A stretch of 64,000 nucleotides of DNA from Limanda limanda (lineage: Eukaryota > Chordata > Actinopteri > Pleuronectiformes > Pleuronectidae): the NCBI RefSeq assembly GCF_963576545.1, contig NW_026870459.1, forward strand, positions 1-64,000, in the 5' to 3' direction. A program made the position numbers and the translations under genes. The notes beneath the pieces were generated by a model, which was given only the letters and a program-made list of their open reading frames with translations, was not told the origin of the DNA and ran no database searches. Below, piece after piece: positions 47,601-61,100 of this stretch; the stretch's first letter is position 1; each line of letters begins with the position of its first letter.

Positions 47601-49226
47601 TTGGAAAGTGGTTGCATCTGGACTAATTTGGGTCCTGCGGATCGATTGGTACCATCCCCGAGCTTGTACGACCTTCGGAAGAGGTCGACCGACGAAATTC
47701 CCCCAAATCTGAGGAGATATTCTTGAATAACTTTTTTTGTGAAGGTCGGAGAGACTTGCAAGTAGGCTCTACCCCCACTAAATGGGGTAGCGCACATCGA
47801 TCGGTACCATCCTTGAGCTTCTCCGACTTTCGGAAGGGTTAGGGTTAGGGTTAGGGATGAAAGCACATAGGAGAAAGAGATATTCTTGAATAACTTTTTT
47901 TGTGAAGGTCGGAGAGACTTGCAAGTAGGCTCTACCCCCACTAAATGGGGTTGCGCGCATCGATCGGTACCATCCTTGAGCTTCTCCGACTTTCGGAAGG
48001 GTTAGGGTTAGGGATGAAAGCACATAGGAGAAAGAGATATTCTTGAATAACTTTTTTTGTGAAGGTCGGAGAGACTTGCAAGTAGGCTCTACCCCCACTA
48101 AATGGGGTAGCGCGCATCGATCGGTACCATCCTTGAGCTTCTCCGACTTTCGGAAGGGTTAGGGTTAGGGATGAAAGCACATAGGAGAAAGAGATATTCT
48201 TGAATAACTTTTTTTGTGAAGGTCGGAGAGACTTGGAAAGTGGTTGCATCTGGACTAATTTGGGTCCTGCGGATCGATTGGTACCATCCCCGAGCTTGTA
48301 CGACCTTCGGAAGAGGTCGACCGACGAAATTCCCCCAAATCTGAGGAGATATTCTTGAATAACTTTTTTTGTGAAGGTCGGAGAGACTTGCAAGTAGGCT
48401 CTACCCCCACTAAATGGGGTTGCGCGCATCGATCGGTACCATCCTTGAGCTTCTCCGACTTTCGGAAGGGTTAGGGTTAGGGATGAAAGCACATAGGAGA
48501 AAGAGATATTCTTGAATAACTTTTTTTGTGAAGGTCGGAGAGACTTGCAAGTAGGCTCTACCCCCACTAAATGGGGTAGCGCGCATCGATCGGTACCATC
48601 CTTGAGCTTCTCCGACTTTCGGAAGGGTTAGGGTTAGGGTTAGGGATGAAAGCACATAGGAGAAAGAGATATTCTTGAATAACTTTTTTTGTGAAGGTCG
48701 GAGAGACTTGGAAAGTGGTTGCATCTGGACTAATTTGGGTCCTGCGGATCGATTGGTACCATCCCCGAGCTTGTACGACCTTCGGAAGAGGTCGACCGAC
48801 GAAATTCCCCCAAATCTGAGGAGATATTCTTGAATAACTTTTTTTGTGAAGGTCGGAGAGACTTGCAAGTAGGCTCTACCCCCACTAAATGGGGTTGCGC
48901 GCATCGATCGGTACCATCCTTGAGCTTCTCCGACTTTCGGAAGGGTTAGGGTTAGGGTTAGGGATGAAAGCACATAGGAGAAAGAGATATTCTTGAATAA
49001 CTTTTTTTGTGAAGGTCGGAGAGACTTGCAAGTAGGCTCTACCCCCACTAAATGGGGTAGCGCGCATCGATCGGTACCATCCTTGAGCTTCTCCGACTTT
49101 CGGAAGGGTTAGGGTTAGGGTTAGGGATGAAAGCACATAGGAGAAAGAGATATTCTTGAATAACTTTTTTTGTGAAGGTCGGAGAGACTTGCAAGTAGGC
49201 TCTACCCCCACTAAATGGGGTAGCAC
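41690..49226 (+). repeat. 7.5-kb tandem duplication, copy 2
   Basis: B near 42139, 43109, 43753, 44234, 45198, 46004, 46962, 47600, 48230 and 48707. Follows copy 1 directly. Compared with copy 1 it has one TTAGGG fewer in the A' near 46.25 kb and lacks the 9-bp insertion and the dense indels. Its right part also belongs to the 9.4-9.75-kb superrepeat that continues to 54.3 kb, so two generations of duplication overlap here. Confidence 0.85.
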
Positions 49227-52200
49227 GCATCGATCGGTACCATCCTTGAGCTTCTCCGACTTTCGGAAGGGTTAGGGTTAGGGATGAAAGCACATAGGAG
49301 AAAGAGATATTCTTGAATAACTTTTTTTGTGAAGGTCGGAGAGACTTGGAAAGTGGTTGCATCTGGACTAATTTGGGTCCTGCGGATCGATTGGTACCAT
49401 CCCCGAGCTTGTACGACCTTCGGAAGAGGTCGACCGACGAAATTCCCCCAAATCTGAGGAGATATTCTTGAATAACTTTTTTTGTGAAGGTCGGAGAGAC
49501 TTGCAAGTAGGCTCTACCCCCACTAAATGGGGTAGCGCACATCGATCGGTACCATCCTTGAGCTTCTCCGACTTTTGGAAGGGTTAGGGTTAGGGTTAGG
49601 GATGAAAGCACATAGGAGAAAGAGATATTCTTGAATAACTTTTTTTGTGAAGGTCGGAGAGACTTGCAAGTAGGCTCTACCCCCACTAAATGGGGTAGCG
49701 CGCATCGATCGGTACCATCCTTGAGCTTCTCCGACTTTCGGAAGGGTTAGGGTTAGGGTTAGGGATGAAAGCACATAGGAGAAAGAGATATTCTTGAATA
49801 ACTTTTTTTGTGAAGGTCGGAGAGACTTGGAAAGTGGTTGCATCTGGACTAATTTGGGTCCTGCGGATCGATTGGTACCATCCCCGAGCTTGTACGACCT
49901 TCGGAAGAGGTCGACCGACGAAATTCCCCCAAATCTGAGGAGATATTCTTGAATAACTTTTTTTGTGAAGGTCGGAGAGACTTGCAAGTAGGCTCTACCC
50001 CCACTAAATGGGGTTGCGCGCATCGATCGGTACCATCCTTGAGCTTCTCCGACTTTCGGAAGGGTTAGGGTTAGGGTTAGGGATGAAAGCACATAGGAGA
50101 AAGAGATATTCTTGAATAACTTTTTTTGTGAAGGTCGGAGAGACTTGCAAGTAGGCTCTACCCCCACTAAATGGGGTAGCGCGCATCGATCGGTACCATC
50201 CTTGAGCTTCTCCGACTTTCGGAAGGGTTAGGGTTAGGGTTAGGGATGAAAGCACATAGGAGAAAGAGATATTCTTGAATAACTTTTTTTGTGAAGGTCG
50301 GAGAGACTTGGAAAGTGGTTGCATCTGGACTAATTTGGGTCCTGCAGATCGATTGGTACCATCCCCGAGCTTGTACGACCTTCGGAAGAGGTCGACCGAC
50401 GAAATTCCCCCAAATCTGAGGAGATATTCTTGAATAACTTTTTTTGTGAAGGTCGGAGAGACTTGCAAGTAGGCTCTACCCCCACTAAATGGGGTTGCGC
50501 GCATCGATCGGTACCATCCTTGAGCTTCTCCGACTTTCGGAAGGGTTAGGGTTAGGGTTAGGGATGAAAGCACATAGGAGAAAGAGATATTCTTGAATAA
50601 CTTTTTTTGTGAAGGTCGGAGAGACTTGCAAGTAGGCTCTACCCCCACTAAATGGGGTAGCGCACATCGATCGGTACCATCCTTGAGCTTCTCCGACTTT
50701 CGGAAGGGTTAGGGTTAGGGTTAGGGATGAAAGCACATAGGAGAAAGAGATATTCTTGAATAACTTTTTTTGTGAAGGTCGGAGAGACTTGCAAGTAGGC
50801 TCTACCCCCACTAAATGGGGTAGCACGCATCGATCGGTACCATCCTTGAGCTTCTCCGACTTTCGGAAGGGTTAGGGTTAGGGATGAAAGCACATAGGAG
50901 AAAGAGATATTCTTGAATAACTTTTTTTGTGAAGGTCGGAGAGACTTGGAAAGTGGTTGCATCTGGACTAATTTGGGTCCTGCGGATCGATTGGTACCAT
51001 CCCCGAGCTTGTACGACCTTCGGAAGAGGTCGACCGACGAAATTCCCCCAAATCTGAGGAGATATTCTTGAATAACTTTTTTTGTGAAGGTCGGAGAGAC
51101 TTGCAAGTAGGCTCTACCCCCACTAAATGGGGTAGCGCACATCGATCGGTACCATCCTTGAGCTTCTCCGACTTTTGGAAGGGTTAGGGTTAGGGTTAGG
51201 GATGAAAGCACATAGGAGAAAGAGATATTCTTGAATAACTTTTTTTGTGAAGGTCGGAGAGACTTGCAAGTAGGCTCTACCCCCACTAAATGGGGTAGCG
51301 CGCATCGATCGGTACCATCCTTGAGCTTCTCCGACTTTCGGAAGGGTTAGGGTTAGGGTTAGGGATGAAAGCACATAGGAGAAAGAGATATTCTTGAATA
51401 ACTTTTTTTGTGAAGGTCGGAGAGACTTGGAAAGTGGTTGCATCTGGACTAATTTGGGTCCTGCGGATCGATTGGTACCATCCCCGAGCTTGTACGACCT
51501 TCGGAAGAGGTCGACCGTCGAAATTCCCCCAAATCTGAGGAGATATTCTTGAATAACTTTTTTTGTGAAGGTCGGAGAGACTTGCAAGTAGGCTCTACCC
51601 CCACTAAATGGGGTTGCGCGCATCGATCGGTACCATCCTTGAGCTTCTCCGACTTTCGGAAGGGTTAGGGTTAGGGTTAGGGATGAAAGCACATAGGAGA
51701 AAGAGATATTCTTGAATAACTTTTTTTGTGAAGGTCGGAGAGACTTGCAAGTAGGCTCTACCCCCACTAAATGGGGTAGCGCGCATCGATCGGTACCATC
51801 CTTGAGCTTCTCCGACTTTCGGAAGGGTTAGGGTTAGGGTTAGGGATGAAAGCACATAGGAGAAAGAGATATTCTTGAATAACTTTTTTTGTGAAGGTCG
51901 GAGAGACTTGGAAAGTGGTTGCATCTGGACTAATTTGGGTCCTGCAGATCGATTGGTACCATCCCCGAGCTTGTACGACCTTCGGAAGAGGTCGACCGAC
52001 GAAATTCCCCCAAATCTGAGGAGATATTCTTGAATAACTTTTTTTGTGAAGGTCGGAGAGACTTGCAAGTAGGCTCTACCCCCACTAAATGGGGTTGCGC
52101 GCATCGATCGGTACCATCCTTGAGCTTCTCCGACTTTCGGAAGGGTTAGGGTTAGGGTTAGGGATGAAAGCACATAGGAGAAAGAGATATTCTTGAATAA

Positions 52201-54338
52201 CTTTTTTTGTGAAGGTCGGAGAGACTTGCAAGTAGGCTCTACCCCCACTAAATGGGGTAGCGCACATCGATCGGTACCATCCTTGAGCTTCTCCGACTTT
52301 CGGAAGGGTTAGGGTTAGGGTTAGGGATGAAAGCACATAGGAGAAAGAGATATTCTTGAATAACTTTTTTTGTGAAGGTCGGAGAGACTTGGAAAGTGGT
52401 TGCATCTGGACTAATTTGGGTCCTGCGGATCGATTGGTACCATCCCCGAGCTTGTACGACCTTCGGAAGAGGTCGACCGACGAAATTCCCCCAAATCTGA
52501 GGAGATATTCTTGAATTACTTTTTTTGTGAAGGTCGGAGAGACTTGCAAGTAGGCTCTACCCCCACTAAATGGGGTTGCGCGCATCGATCGGTACCATCC
52601 TTGAGCTTCTCCGACTTTCGGAAGGGTTAGGGTTAGGGTTAGGGATGAAAGCACATAGGAGAAAGAGATATTCTTGAATAACTTTTTTTGTGAAGGTCGG
52701 AGAGACTTGGAAAGTGGTTGCATCTGGACTAATTTGGGTCCTGCAGATCGATTGGTACCATCCCCGAGCTTGTACGACCTTCGGAAGAGGTCGACCGACG
52801 AAATTCCCCCAAATCTGAGGAGATATTCTTGAATAACTTTTTTTGTGAAGGTCGGAGAGACTTGCAAGTAGGCTCTACCCCCACTAAATGGGGTTGCGCG
52901 CATCGATCGGTACCATCCTTGAGCTTCTCCGACTTTCGGAAGGGTTAGGGTTAGGGTTAGGGATGAAAGCACATAGGAGAAAGAGATATTCTTGAATAAC
53001 TTTTTTTGTGAAGGTCGGAGAGACTTGCAAGTAGGCTCTACCCCCACTAAATGGGGTAGCGCGCATCGATCGGTACCATCCTTGAGCTTCTCCGACTTTC
53101 GGAAGGGTTAGGGTTAGGGTTAGGGATGAAAGCACATAGGAGAAAGAGATATTCTTGAATAACTTTTTTTGTGAAGGTCGGAGAGACTTGGAAAGTGGTT
53201 GCATCTGGACTAATTTGGGTCCTGCGGATCGATTGGTACCATCCCCGAGCTTGTACGACCTTCGGAAGAGGTCGACCGACGAAATTCCCCCAAATCTGAG
53301 GAGATATTCTTGAATAACTTTTTTTGTGAAGGTCGGAGAGACTTGCAAGTAGGCTCTACCCCCACTAAATGGGGTTGCGCGCATCGATCGGTACCATCCT
53401 TGAGCTTCTCCGACTTTCGGAAGGGTTAGGGTTAGGGTTAGGGATGAAAGCACATAGGAGAAAGAGATATTCTTGAATAACTTTTTTTGTGAAGGTCGGA
53501 GAGACTTGCAAGTAGGCTCTACCCCCACTAAATGGGGTAGCGCGCATCGATCGGTACCATCCTTGAGCTTCTCCGACTTTCGGAAGGGTTAGGGTTAGGG
53601 ATGAAAGCACATAGGAGAAAGAGATATTCTTGAATAACTTTTTTTGTGAAGGTCGGAGAGACTTGCAAGTAGGCTCTACCCCCACTAAATGGGGTAGCGC
53701 GCATCGATCGGTACCATCCTTGAGCTTCTCCGACTTTCGGAAGGGTTAGGGTTAGGGTTAGGGATGAAAGCACATAGGAGAAAGAGATATTCTTGAATAA
53801 CTTTTTTTGTGAAGGTCGGAGAGACTTGGAAAGTGGTTGCATCTGGACTAATTTGGGTCCTGCGGATCGATTGGTACCATCCCCGAGCTTGTACGACCTT
53901 CGAAAGAGGTCGACCGACGAAATTCCCCCAAATCTGAGGAGATATTCTTGAATAACTTTTTTTGTGAAGGTCGGAGAGACTTGCAAGTAGGCTCTACCCC
54001 CACTAAATGGGGTAGCGCGCATCGATCGGTACCATCCTTGAGCTTCTCCGACTTTCGGAAGGGTTAGGGTTAGGGTTAGGGATGAAAGCACATAGGAGAA
54101 AGAGATATTCTTGAATAACTTTTTTTGTGAAGGTCGGAGAGACTTGCAAGTAGGCTCTACCCCCACTAAATGGGATAGCGCGCATCGATCGGTACCATCC
54201 TTGAGCTTCTCCGACTTTCGGAAGGGTTAGGGTTAGGGATGAAAGCACATAGGAGAAAGAGATATTCTTGAATAACTTTTTTTGTGAAGGTCGGAGAGAC
54301 TTGCAAGTAGGCTCTACCCCCACTAAATGGGGTTGCAC
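45701..54338 (+). repeat. 9.4-9.75-kb superrepeat, copy 1
   Basis: B near 46004, 46962, 47600, 48230, 48707, 49345, 49819, 50300, 50945, 51429, 51910, 52389, 52709, 53187 and 53825. It matches 55,122-64,000 at 9,421-9,427 bp up to about 47.9 kb and at exactly 9,745 bp after that. The 318-bp step is one A plus one B present only in the right copy. Markers include CTGCAG near 50346, 51946 and 52743, CCGTCG near 51517, GAATTAC near 52513, TTCGAAAG near 53901 and GGGATAG at 54175. Confidence 0.87.
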
Positions 54339-55121
54339 GCATCGATCGGTACCATCCTTGAGCTTCTCCGACTTTCGGAAGGGTTAGGGTTAGGGTTAGG
54401 GATGAAAGCACATAGGAGAAAGAGATATTCTTGAATAACTTTTTTTGTGAAGGTCGGAGAGACTTGGAAAGTGGTTGCATCTGGACTAATTTGGGTCCTG
54501 CGGATCGATTGGTACCATCCCCGAGCTTGTACGACCTTCGAAAGAGGTCGACCGACGAAATTCCCCCAAATCTGAGGAGATATTCTTGAATAACTTTTTT
54601 TGTGAAGGTCGGAGAGACTTGCAAGTAGGCTCTACCCCCACTAAATGGGGTAGCGCGCATCGATCGGTACCATCCTTGAGCTTCTCCGACTTTCGGAAGG
54701 GTTAGGGTTAGGGTTAGGGATGAAAGCACATAGGAGAAAGAGATATTCTTGAATAACTTTTTTTGTGAAGGTCGGAGAGACTTGCAAGTAGGCTCTACCC
54801 CCACTAAATAGGGTAGCGCGCATCGATCGGTACCATCTTTGAGCTTCTCCGACTTTCGGAAGGGTTAGGGTTAGGGTTAGGGATGAAAGCACATAGGAGA
54901 AAGAGATATTCTTGAATAACTTTTTTTGTGAAGGTCGGAGAGACTTGGAAAGTGGTTGCATCTGGACTAATTTGGGTCCTGCGGATCGATTGGTACCATC
55001 CCCGAGCTTGTACGACCTTCGGAAGAGGTCGACCGACGAAATTCCCCCAAATCTGAGGAGATATTCTTGAATAACTTTTTTTGTGAAGGTCGGAGAGACT
55101 TGCAAGTAGGCTCTACCCCCA
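54339..55121 (+). repeat. Junction between superrepeat copies
   Basis: Holds B near 54464 (with TTCGAAAG) and 54944, and the CCATCTTTGAG marker at 54838. The end of one superunit (GGGATAG, GGGGTTGCACGC) is joined here to the marker-led start seen at 14606, 35910 and 43449 (11,192 bp displacement from 43449). It shows how a new superunit begins without any foreign sequence between. Confidence 0.75.
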
Positions 55122-58100
55122 CTAAATGGGGTAGCGCACATCGATCGGTACCATCCTTGAGCTTCTCCGACTTTCGGAAGGGTTAGGGTTAGGGTTAGGG
55201 ATGAAAGCACATAGGAGAAAGAGATATTCTTGAATAACTTTTTTTGTGAAGGTCGGAGAGACTTGCAAGTAGGCTCTACCCCCACTAAATAGGGTAGCGC
55301 GCATCGATCGGTACCATCCTTGAGCTTCTCCGACTTTCGGAAGGGTTAGGGTTAGGGTTAGGGATGAAAGCACATAGGAGAAAGAGATATTCTTGAATAA
55401 CTTTTTTTGTGAAGGTCGGAGAGACTTGGAAAGTGGTTGCATCTGGACTAATTTGGGTCCTGCGGATCGATTGGTACCATCCCCGAGCTTGTACGACCTT
55501 CGGAAGAGGTCGACCGACGAAATTCCCCCAAATCTGAGGAGATATTCTTGAATAACTTTTTTTGTGAAGGTCGGAGAGACTTGCAAGTAGGCTCTACCCC
55601 CACTAAATGGGGTAGCGCACATCGATCGGTACCATCCTTGAGCTTCTCCGACTTTCGGAAGGGTTAGGGTTAGGGTTAGGGATGAAAGCACATAGGAGAA
55701 AGAGATATTCTTGAATAACTTTTTTTGTGAAGGTCGGAGAGACTTGCAAGTAGGCTCTACCCCCACTAAATGGGGTAGCGCGCATCGATCGGTACCATCC
55801 TTGAGCTTCTCCGACTTTTGGAAGGGTTAGGGTTAGGGTTAGGGATGAAAGCACATAGGAGAAAGAGATATTCTTGAATAACTTTTTTTGTGAAGGTCGG
55901 AGAGACTTGCAAGTAGGCTCTACCCCCACTAAATGGGGTAGCGCGCATCGATCGGTACCATCCTTGAGCTTCTCCGACTTTCGGAAGGGTTAGGGTTAGG
56001 GTTAGGGATGAAAGCACATAGGAGAAAGAGATATTCTTGAATAACTTTTTTTGTGAAGGTCGGAGAGACTTGCAAGTAGGCTCTACCCCCACTAAATGGG
56101 GTAGCGCGCATCGATCGGTACCATCCTTGAGCTTCTCCGACTTTCGGAAGGGTTAGGGTTAGGGTTAGGGATGAAAGCACATAGGAGAAAGAGATATTCT
56201 TGAATAACTTTTTTTGTGAAGGTCGGAGAGACTTGCAAGTAGGCTCTACCCCCACTAAATGGGGTAGCGCGCATCGATCGGTACCATCCTTGAGCTTCTC
56301 CGACTTTCGGAAGGGTTAGGGTTAGGGATGAAAGCACATAGGAGAAAGAGATATTCTTGAATAACTTTTTTTGTGAAGGTCGGAGAGACTTGGAAAGTGG
56401 TTGCATCTGGACTAATTTGGGTCCTGCGGATCGATTGGTACCATCCCCGAGCTTGTACGACCTTCGGAAGAGGTCGACCGACGAAATTCCCCCAAATCTG
56501 AGGAGATATTCTTGAATAACTTTTTTTGTGAAGGTCGGAGAGACTTGCAAGTAGGCTCTACCCCCACTAAATGGGGTAGCGCACATCGATCGGTACCATC
56601 CTTGAGCTTCTCCGACTTTCGGAAGGGTTAGGGTTAGGGTTAGGGATGAAAGCACATAGGAGAAAGAGATATTCTTGAATAACTTTTTTTGTGAAGGTCG
56701 GAGAGACTTGCAAGTAGGCTCTACCCCCACTAAATGGGGTAGCGCGCATCGATCGGTACCATCCTTGAGCTTCTCCGACTTTTGGAAGGGTTAGGGTTAG
56801 GGTTAGGGATGAAAGCACATAGGAGAAAGAGATATTCTTGAATAACTTTTTTTGTGAAGGTCGGAGAGACTTGCAAGTAGGCTCTACCCCCACTAAATGG
56901 GGTAGCGCGCATCGATCGGTACCATCCTTGAGCTTCTCCGACTTTCGGAAGGGTTAGGGTTAGGGATGAAAGCACATAGGAGAAAGAGATATTCTTGAAT
57001 AACTTTTTTTGTGAAGGTCGGAGAGACTTGGAAAGTGGTTGCATCTGGACTAATTTGGGTCCTGCGGATCGATTGGTACCATCCCCGAGCTTGTACGACC
57101 TTCGGAAGAGGTCGACCGACGAAATTCCCCCAAATCTGAGGAGATATTCTTGAATAACTTTTTTTGTGAAGGTCGGAGAGACTTGCAAGTAGGCTCTACC
57201 CCCACTAAATGGGGTAGCGCACATCGATCGGTACCATCCTTGAGCTTCTCCGACTTTCGGAAGGGTTAGGGTTAGGGTTAGGGATGAAAGCACATAGGAG
57301 AAAGAGATATTCTTGAATAACTTTTTTTGTGAAGGTCGGAGAGACTTGCAAGTAGGCTCTACCCCCACTAAATGGGGTAGCGCGCATCGATCGGTACCAT
57401 CCTTGAGCTTCTCCGACTTTTGGAAGGGTTAGGGTTAGGGTTAGGGATGAAAGCACATAGGAGAAAGAGATATTCTTGAATAACTTTTTTTGTGAAGGTC
57501 GGAGAGACTTGGAAAGTGGTTGCATCTGGACTAATTTGGGTCCTGCGGATCGATTGGTACCATCCCCGAGCTTGTACGACCTTCGGAAGAGGTCGACCGA
57601 CGAAATTCCCCCAAATCTGAGGAGATATTCTTGAATAACTTTTTTTGTGAAGGTCGGAGAGACTTGCAAGTAGGCTCTACCCCCACTAAATGGGGTTGCG
57701 CGCATCGATCGGTACCATCCTTGAGCTTCTCCGACTTTCGGAAGGGTTAGGGTTAGGGATGAAAGCACATAGGAGAAAGAGATATTCTTGAATAACTTTT
57801 TTTGTGAAGGTCGGAGAGACTTGCAAGTAGGCTCTACCCCCACTAAATGGGGTAGCGCGCATCGATCGGTACCATCCTTGAGCTTCTCCGACTTTCGGAA
57901 GGGTTAGGGTTAGGGATGAAAGCACATAGGAGAAAGAGATATTCTTGAATAACTTTTTTTGTGAAGGTCGGAGAGACTTGGAAAGTGGTTGCATCTGGAC
58001 TAATTTGGGTCCTGCGGATCGATTGGTACCATCCCCGAGCTTGTACGACCTTCGGAAGAGGTCGACCGACGAAATTCCCCCAAATCTGAGGAGATATTCT

Positions 58101-61100
58101 TGAATAACTTTTTTTGTGAAGGTCGGAGAGACTTGCAAGTAGGCTCTACCCCCACTAAATGGGGTTGCGCGCATCGATCGGTACCATCCTTGAGCTTCTC
58201 CGACTTTCGGAAGGGTTAGGGTTAGGGATGAAAGCACATAGGAGAAAGAGATATTCTTGAATAACTTTTTTTGTGAAGGTCGGAGAGACTTGCAAGTAGG
58301 CTCTACCCCCACTAAATGGGGTAGCGCGCATCGATCGGTACCATCCTTGAGCTTCTCCGACTTTCGGAAGGGTTAGGGTTAGGGTTAGGGATGAAAGCAC
58401 ATAGGAGAAAGAGATATTCTTGAATAACTTTTTTTGTGAAGGTCGGAGAGACTTGGAAAGTGGTTGCATCTGGACTAATTTGGGTCCTGCGGATCGATTG
58501 GTACCATCCCCGAGCTTGTACGACCTTCGGAAGAGGTCGACCGACGAAATTCCCCCAAATCTGAGGAGATATTCTTGAATAACTTTTTTTGTGAAGGTCG
58601 GAGAGACTTGCAAGTAGGCTCTACCCCCACTAAATGGGGTTGCGCGCATCGATCGGTACCATCCTTGAGCTTCTCCGACTTTCGGAAGGGTTAGGGTTAG
58701 GGTTAGGGATGAAAGCACATAGGAGAAAGAGATATTCTTGAATAACTTTTTTTGTGAAGGTCGGAGAGACTTGCAAGTAGGCTCTACCCCCACTAAATGG
58801 GGTAGCGCGCATCGATCGGTACCATCCTTGAGCTTCTCCGACTTTCGGAAGGGTTAGGGTTAGGGTTAGGGATGAAAGCACATAGGAGAAAGAGATATTC
58901 TTGAATAACTTTTTTTGTGAAGGTCGGAGAGACTTGCAAGTAGGCTCTACCCCCACTAAATGGGGTAGCACGCATCGATCGGTACCATCCTTGAGCTTCT
59001 CCGACTTTCGGAAGGGTTAGGGTTAGGGATGAAAGCACATAGGAGAAAGAGATATTCTTGAATAACTTTTTTTGTGAAGGTCGGAGAGACTTGGAAAGTG
59101 GTTGCATCTGGACTAATTTGGGTCCTGCGGATCGATTGGTACCATCCCCGAGCTTGTACGACCTTCGGAAGAGGTCGACCGACGAAATTCCCCCAAATCT
59201 GAGGAGATATTCTTGAATAACTTTTTTTGTGAAGGTCGGAGAGACTTGCAAGTAGGCTCTACCCCCACTAAATGGGGTAGCGCACATCGATCGGTACCAT
59301 CCTTGAGCTTCTCCGACTTTTGGAAGGGTTAGGGTTAGGGTTAGGGATGAAAGCACATAGGAGAAAGAGATATTCTTGAATAACTTTTTTTGTGAAGGTC
59401 GGAGAGACTTGCAAGTAGGCTCTACCCCCACTAAATGGGGTAGCGCGCATCGATCGGTACCATCCTTGAGCTTCTCCGACTTTCGGAAGGGTTAGGGTTA
59501 GGGTTAGGGATGAAAGCACATAGGAGAAAGAGATATTCTTGAATAACTTTTTTTGTGAAGGTCGGAGAGACTTGGAAAGTGGTTGCATCTGGACTAATTT
59601 GGGTCCTGCGGATCGATTGGTACCATCCCCGAGCTTGTACGACCTTCGGAAGAGGTCGACCGACGAAATTCCCCCAAATCTGAGGAGATATTCTTGAATA
59701 ACTTTTTTTGTGAAGGTCGGAGAGACTTGCAAGTAGGCTCTACCCCCACTAAATGGGGTTGCGCGCATCGATCGGTACCATCCTTGAGCTTCTCCGACTT
59801 TCGGAAGGGTTAGGGTTAGGGTTAGGGATGAAAGCACATAGGAGAAAGAGATATTCTTGAATAACTTTTTTTGTGAAGGTCGGAGAGACTTGCAAGTAGG
59901 CTCTACCCCCACTAAATGGGGTAGCGCGCATCGATCGGTACCATCCTTGAGCTTCTCCGACTTTCGGAAGGGTTAGGGTTAGGGTTAGGGATGAAAGCAC
60001 ATAGGAGAAAGAGATATTCTTGAATAACTTTTTTTGTGAAGGTCGGAGAGACTTGGAAAGTGGTTGCATCTGGACTAATTTGGGTCCTGCAGATCGATTG
60101 GTACCATCCCCGAGCTTGTACGACCTTCGGAAGAGGTCGACCGACGAAATTCCCCCAAATCTGAGGAGATATTCTTGAATAACTTTTTTTGTGAAGGTCG
60201 GAGAGACTTGCAAGTAGGCTCTACCCCCACTAAATGGGGTTGCGCGCATCGATCGGTACCATCCTTGAGCTTCTCCGACTTTCGGAAGGGTTAGGGTTAG
60301 GGTTAGGGATGAAAGCACATAGGAGAAAGAGATATTCTTGAATAACTTTTTTTGTGAAGGTCGGAGAGACTTGCAAGTAGGCTCTACCCCCACTAAATGG
60401 GGTAGCGCACATCGATCGGTACCATCCTTGAGCTTCTCCGACTTTCGGAAGGGTTAGGGTTAGGGTTAGGGATGAAAGCACATAGGAGAAAGAGATATTC
60501 TTGAATAACTTTTTTTGTGAAGGTCGGAGAGACTTGCAAGTAGGCTCTACCCCCACTAAATGGGGTAGCACGCATCGATCGGTACCATCCTTGAGCTTCT
60601 CCGACTTTCGGAAGGGTTAGGGTTAGGGATGAAAGCACATAGGAGAAAGAGATATTCTTGAATAACTTTTTTTGTGAAGGTCGGAGAGACTTGGAAAGTG
60701 GTTGCATCTGGACTAATTTGGGTCCTGCGGATCGATTGGTACCATCCCCGAGCTTGTACGACCTTCGGAAGAGGTCGACCGACGAAATTCCCCCAAATCT
60801 GAGGAGATATTCTTGAATAACTTTTTTTGTGAAGGTCGGAGAGACTTGCAAGTAGGCTCTACCCCCACTAAATGGGGTAGCGCACATCGATCGGTACCAT
60901 CCTTGAGCTTCTCCGACTTTTGGAAGGGTTAGGGTTAGGGTTAGGGATGAAAGCACATAGGAGAAAGAGATATTCTTGAATAACTTTTTTTGTGAAGGTC
61001 GGAGAGACTTGCAAGTAGGCTCTACCCCCACTAAATGGGGTAGCGCGCATCGATCGGTACCATCCTTGAGCTTCTCCGACTTTCGGAAGGGTTAGGGTTA

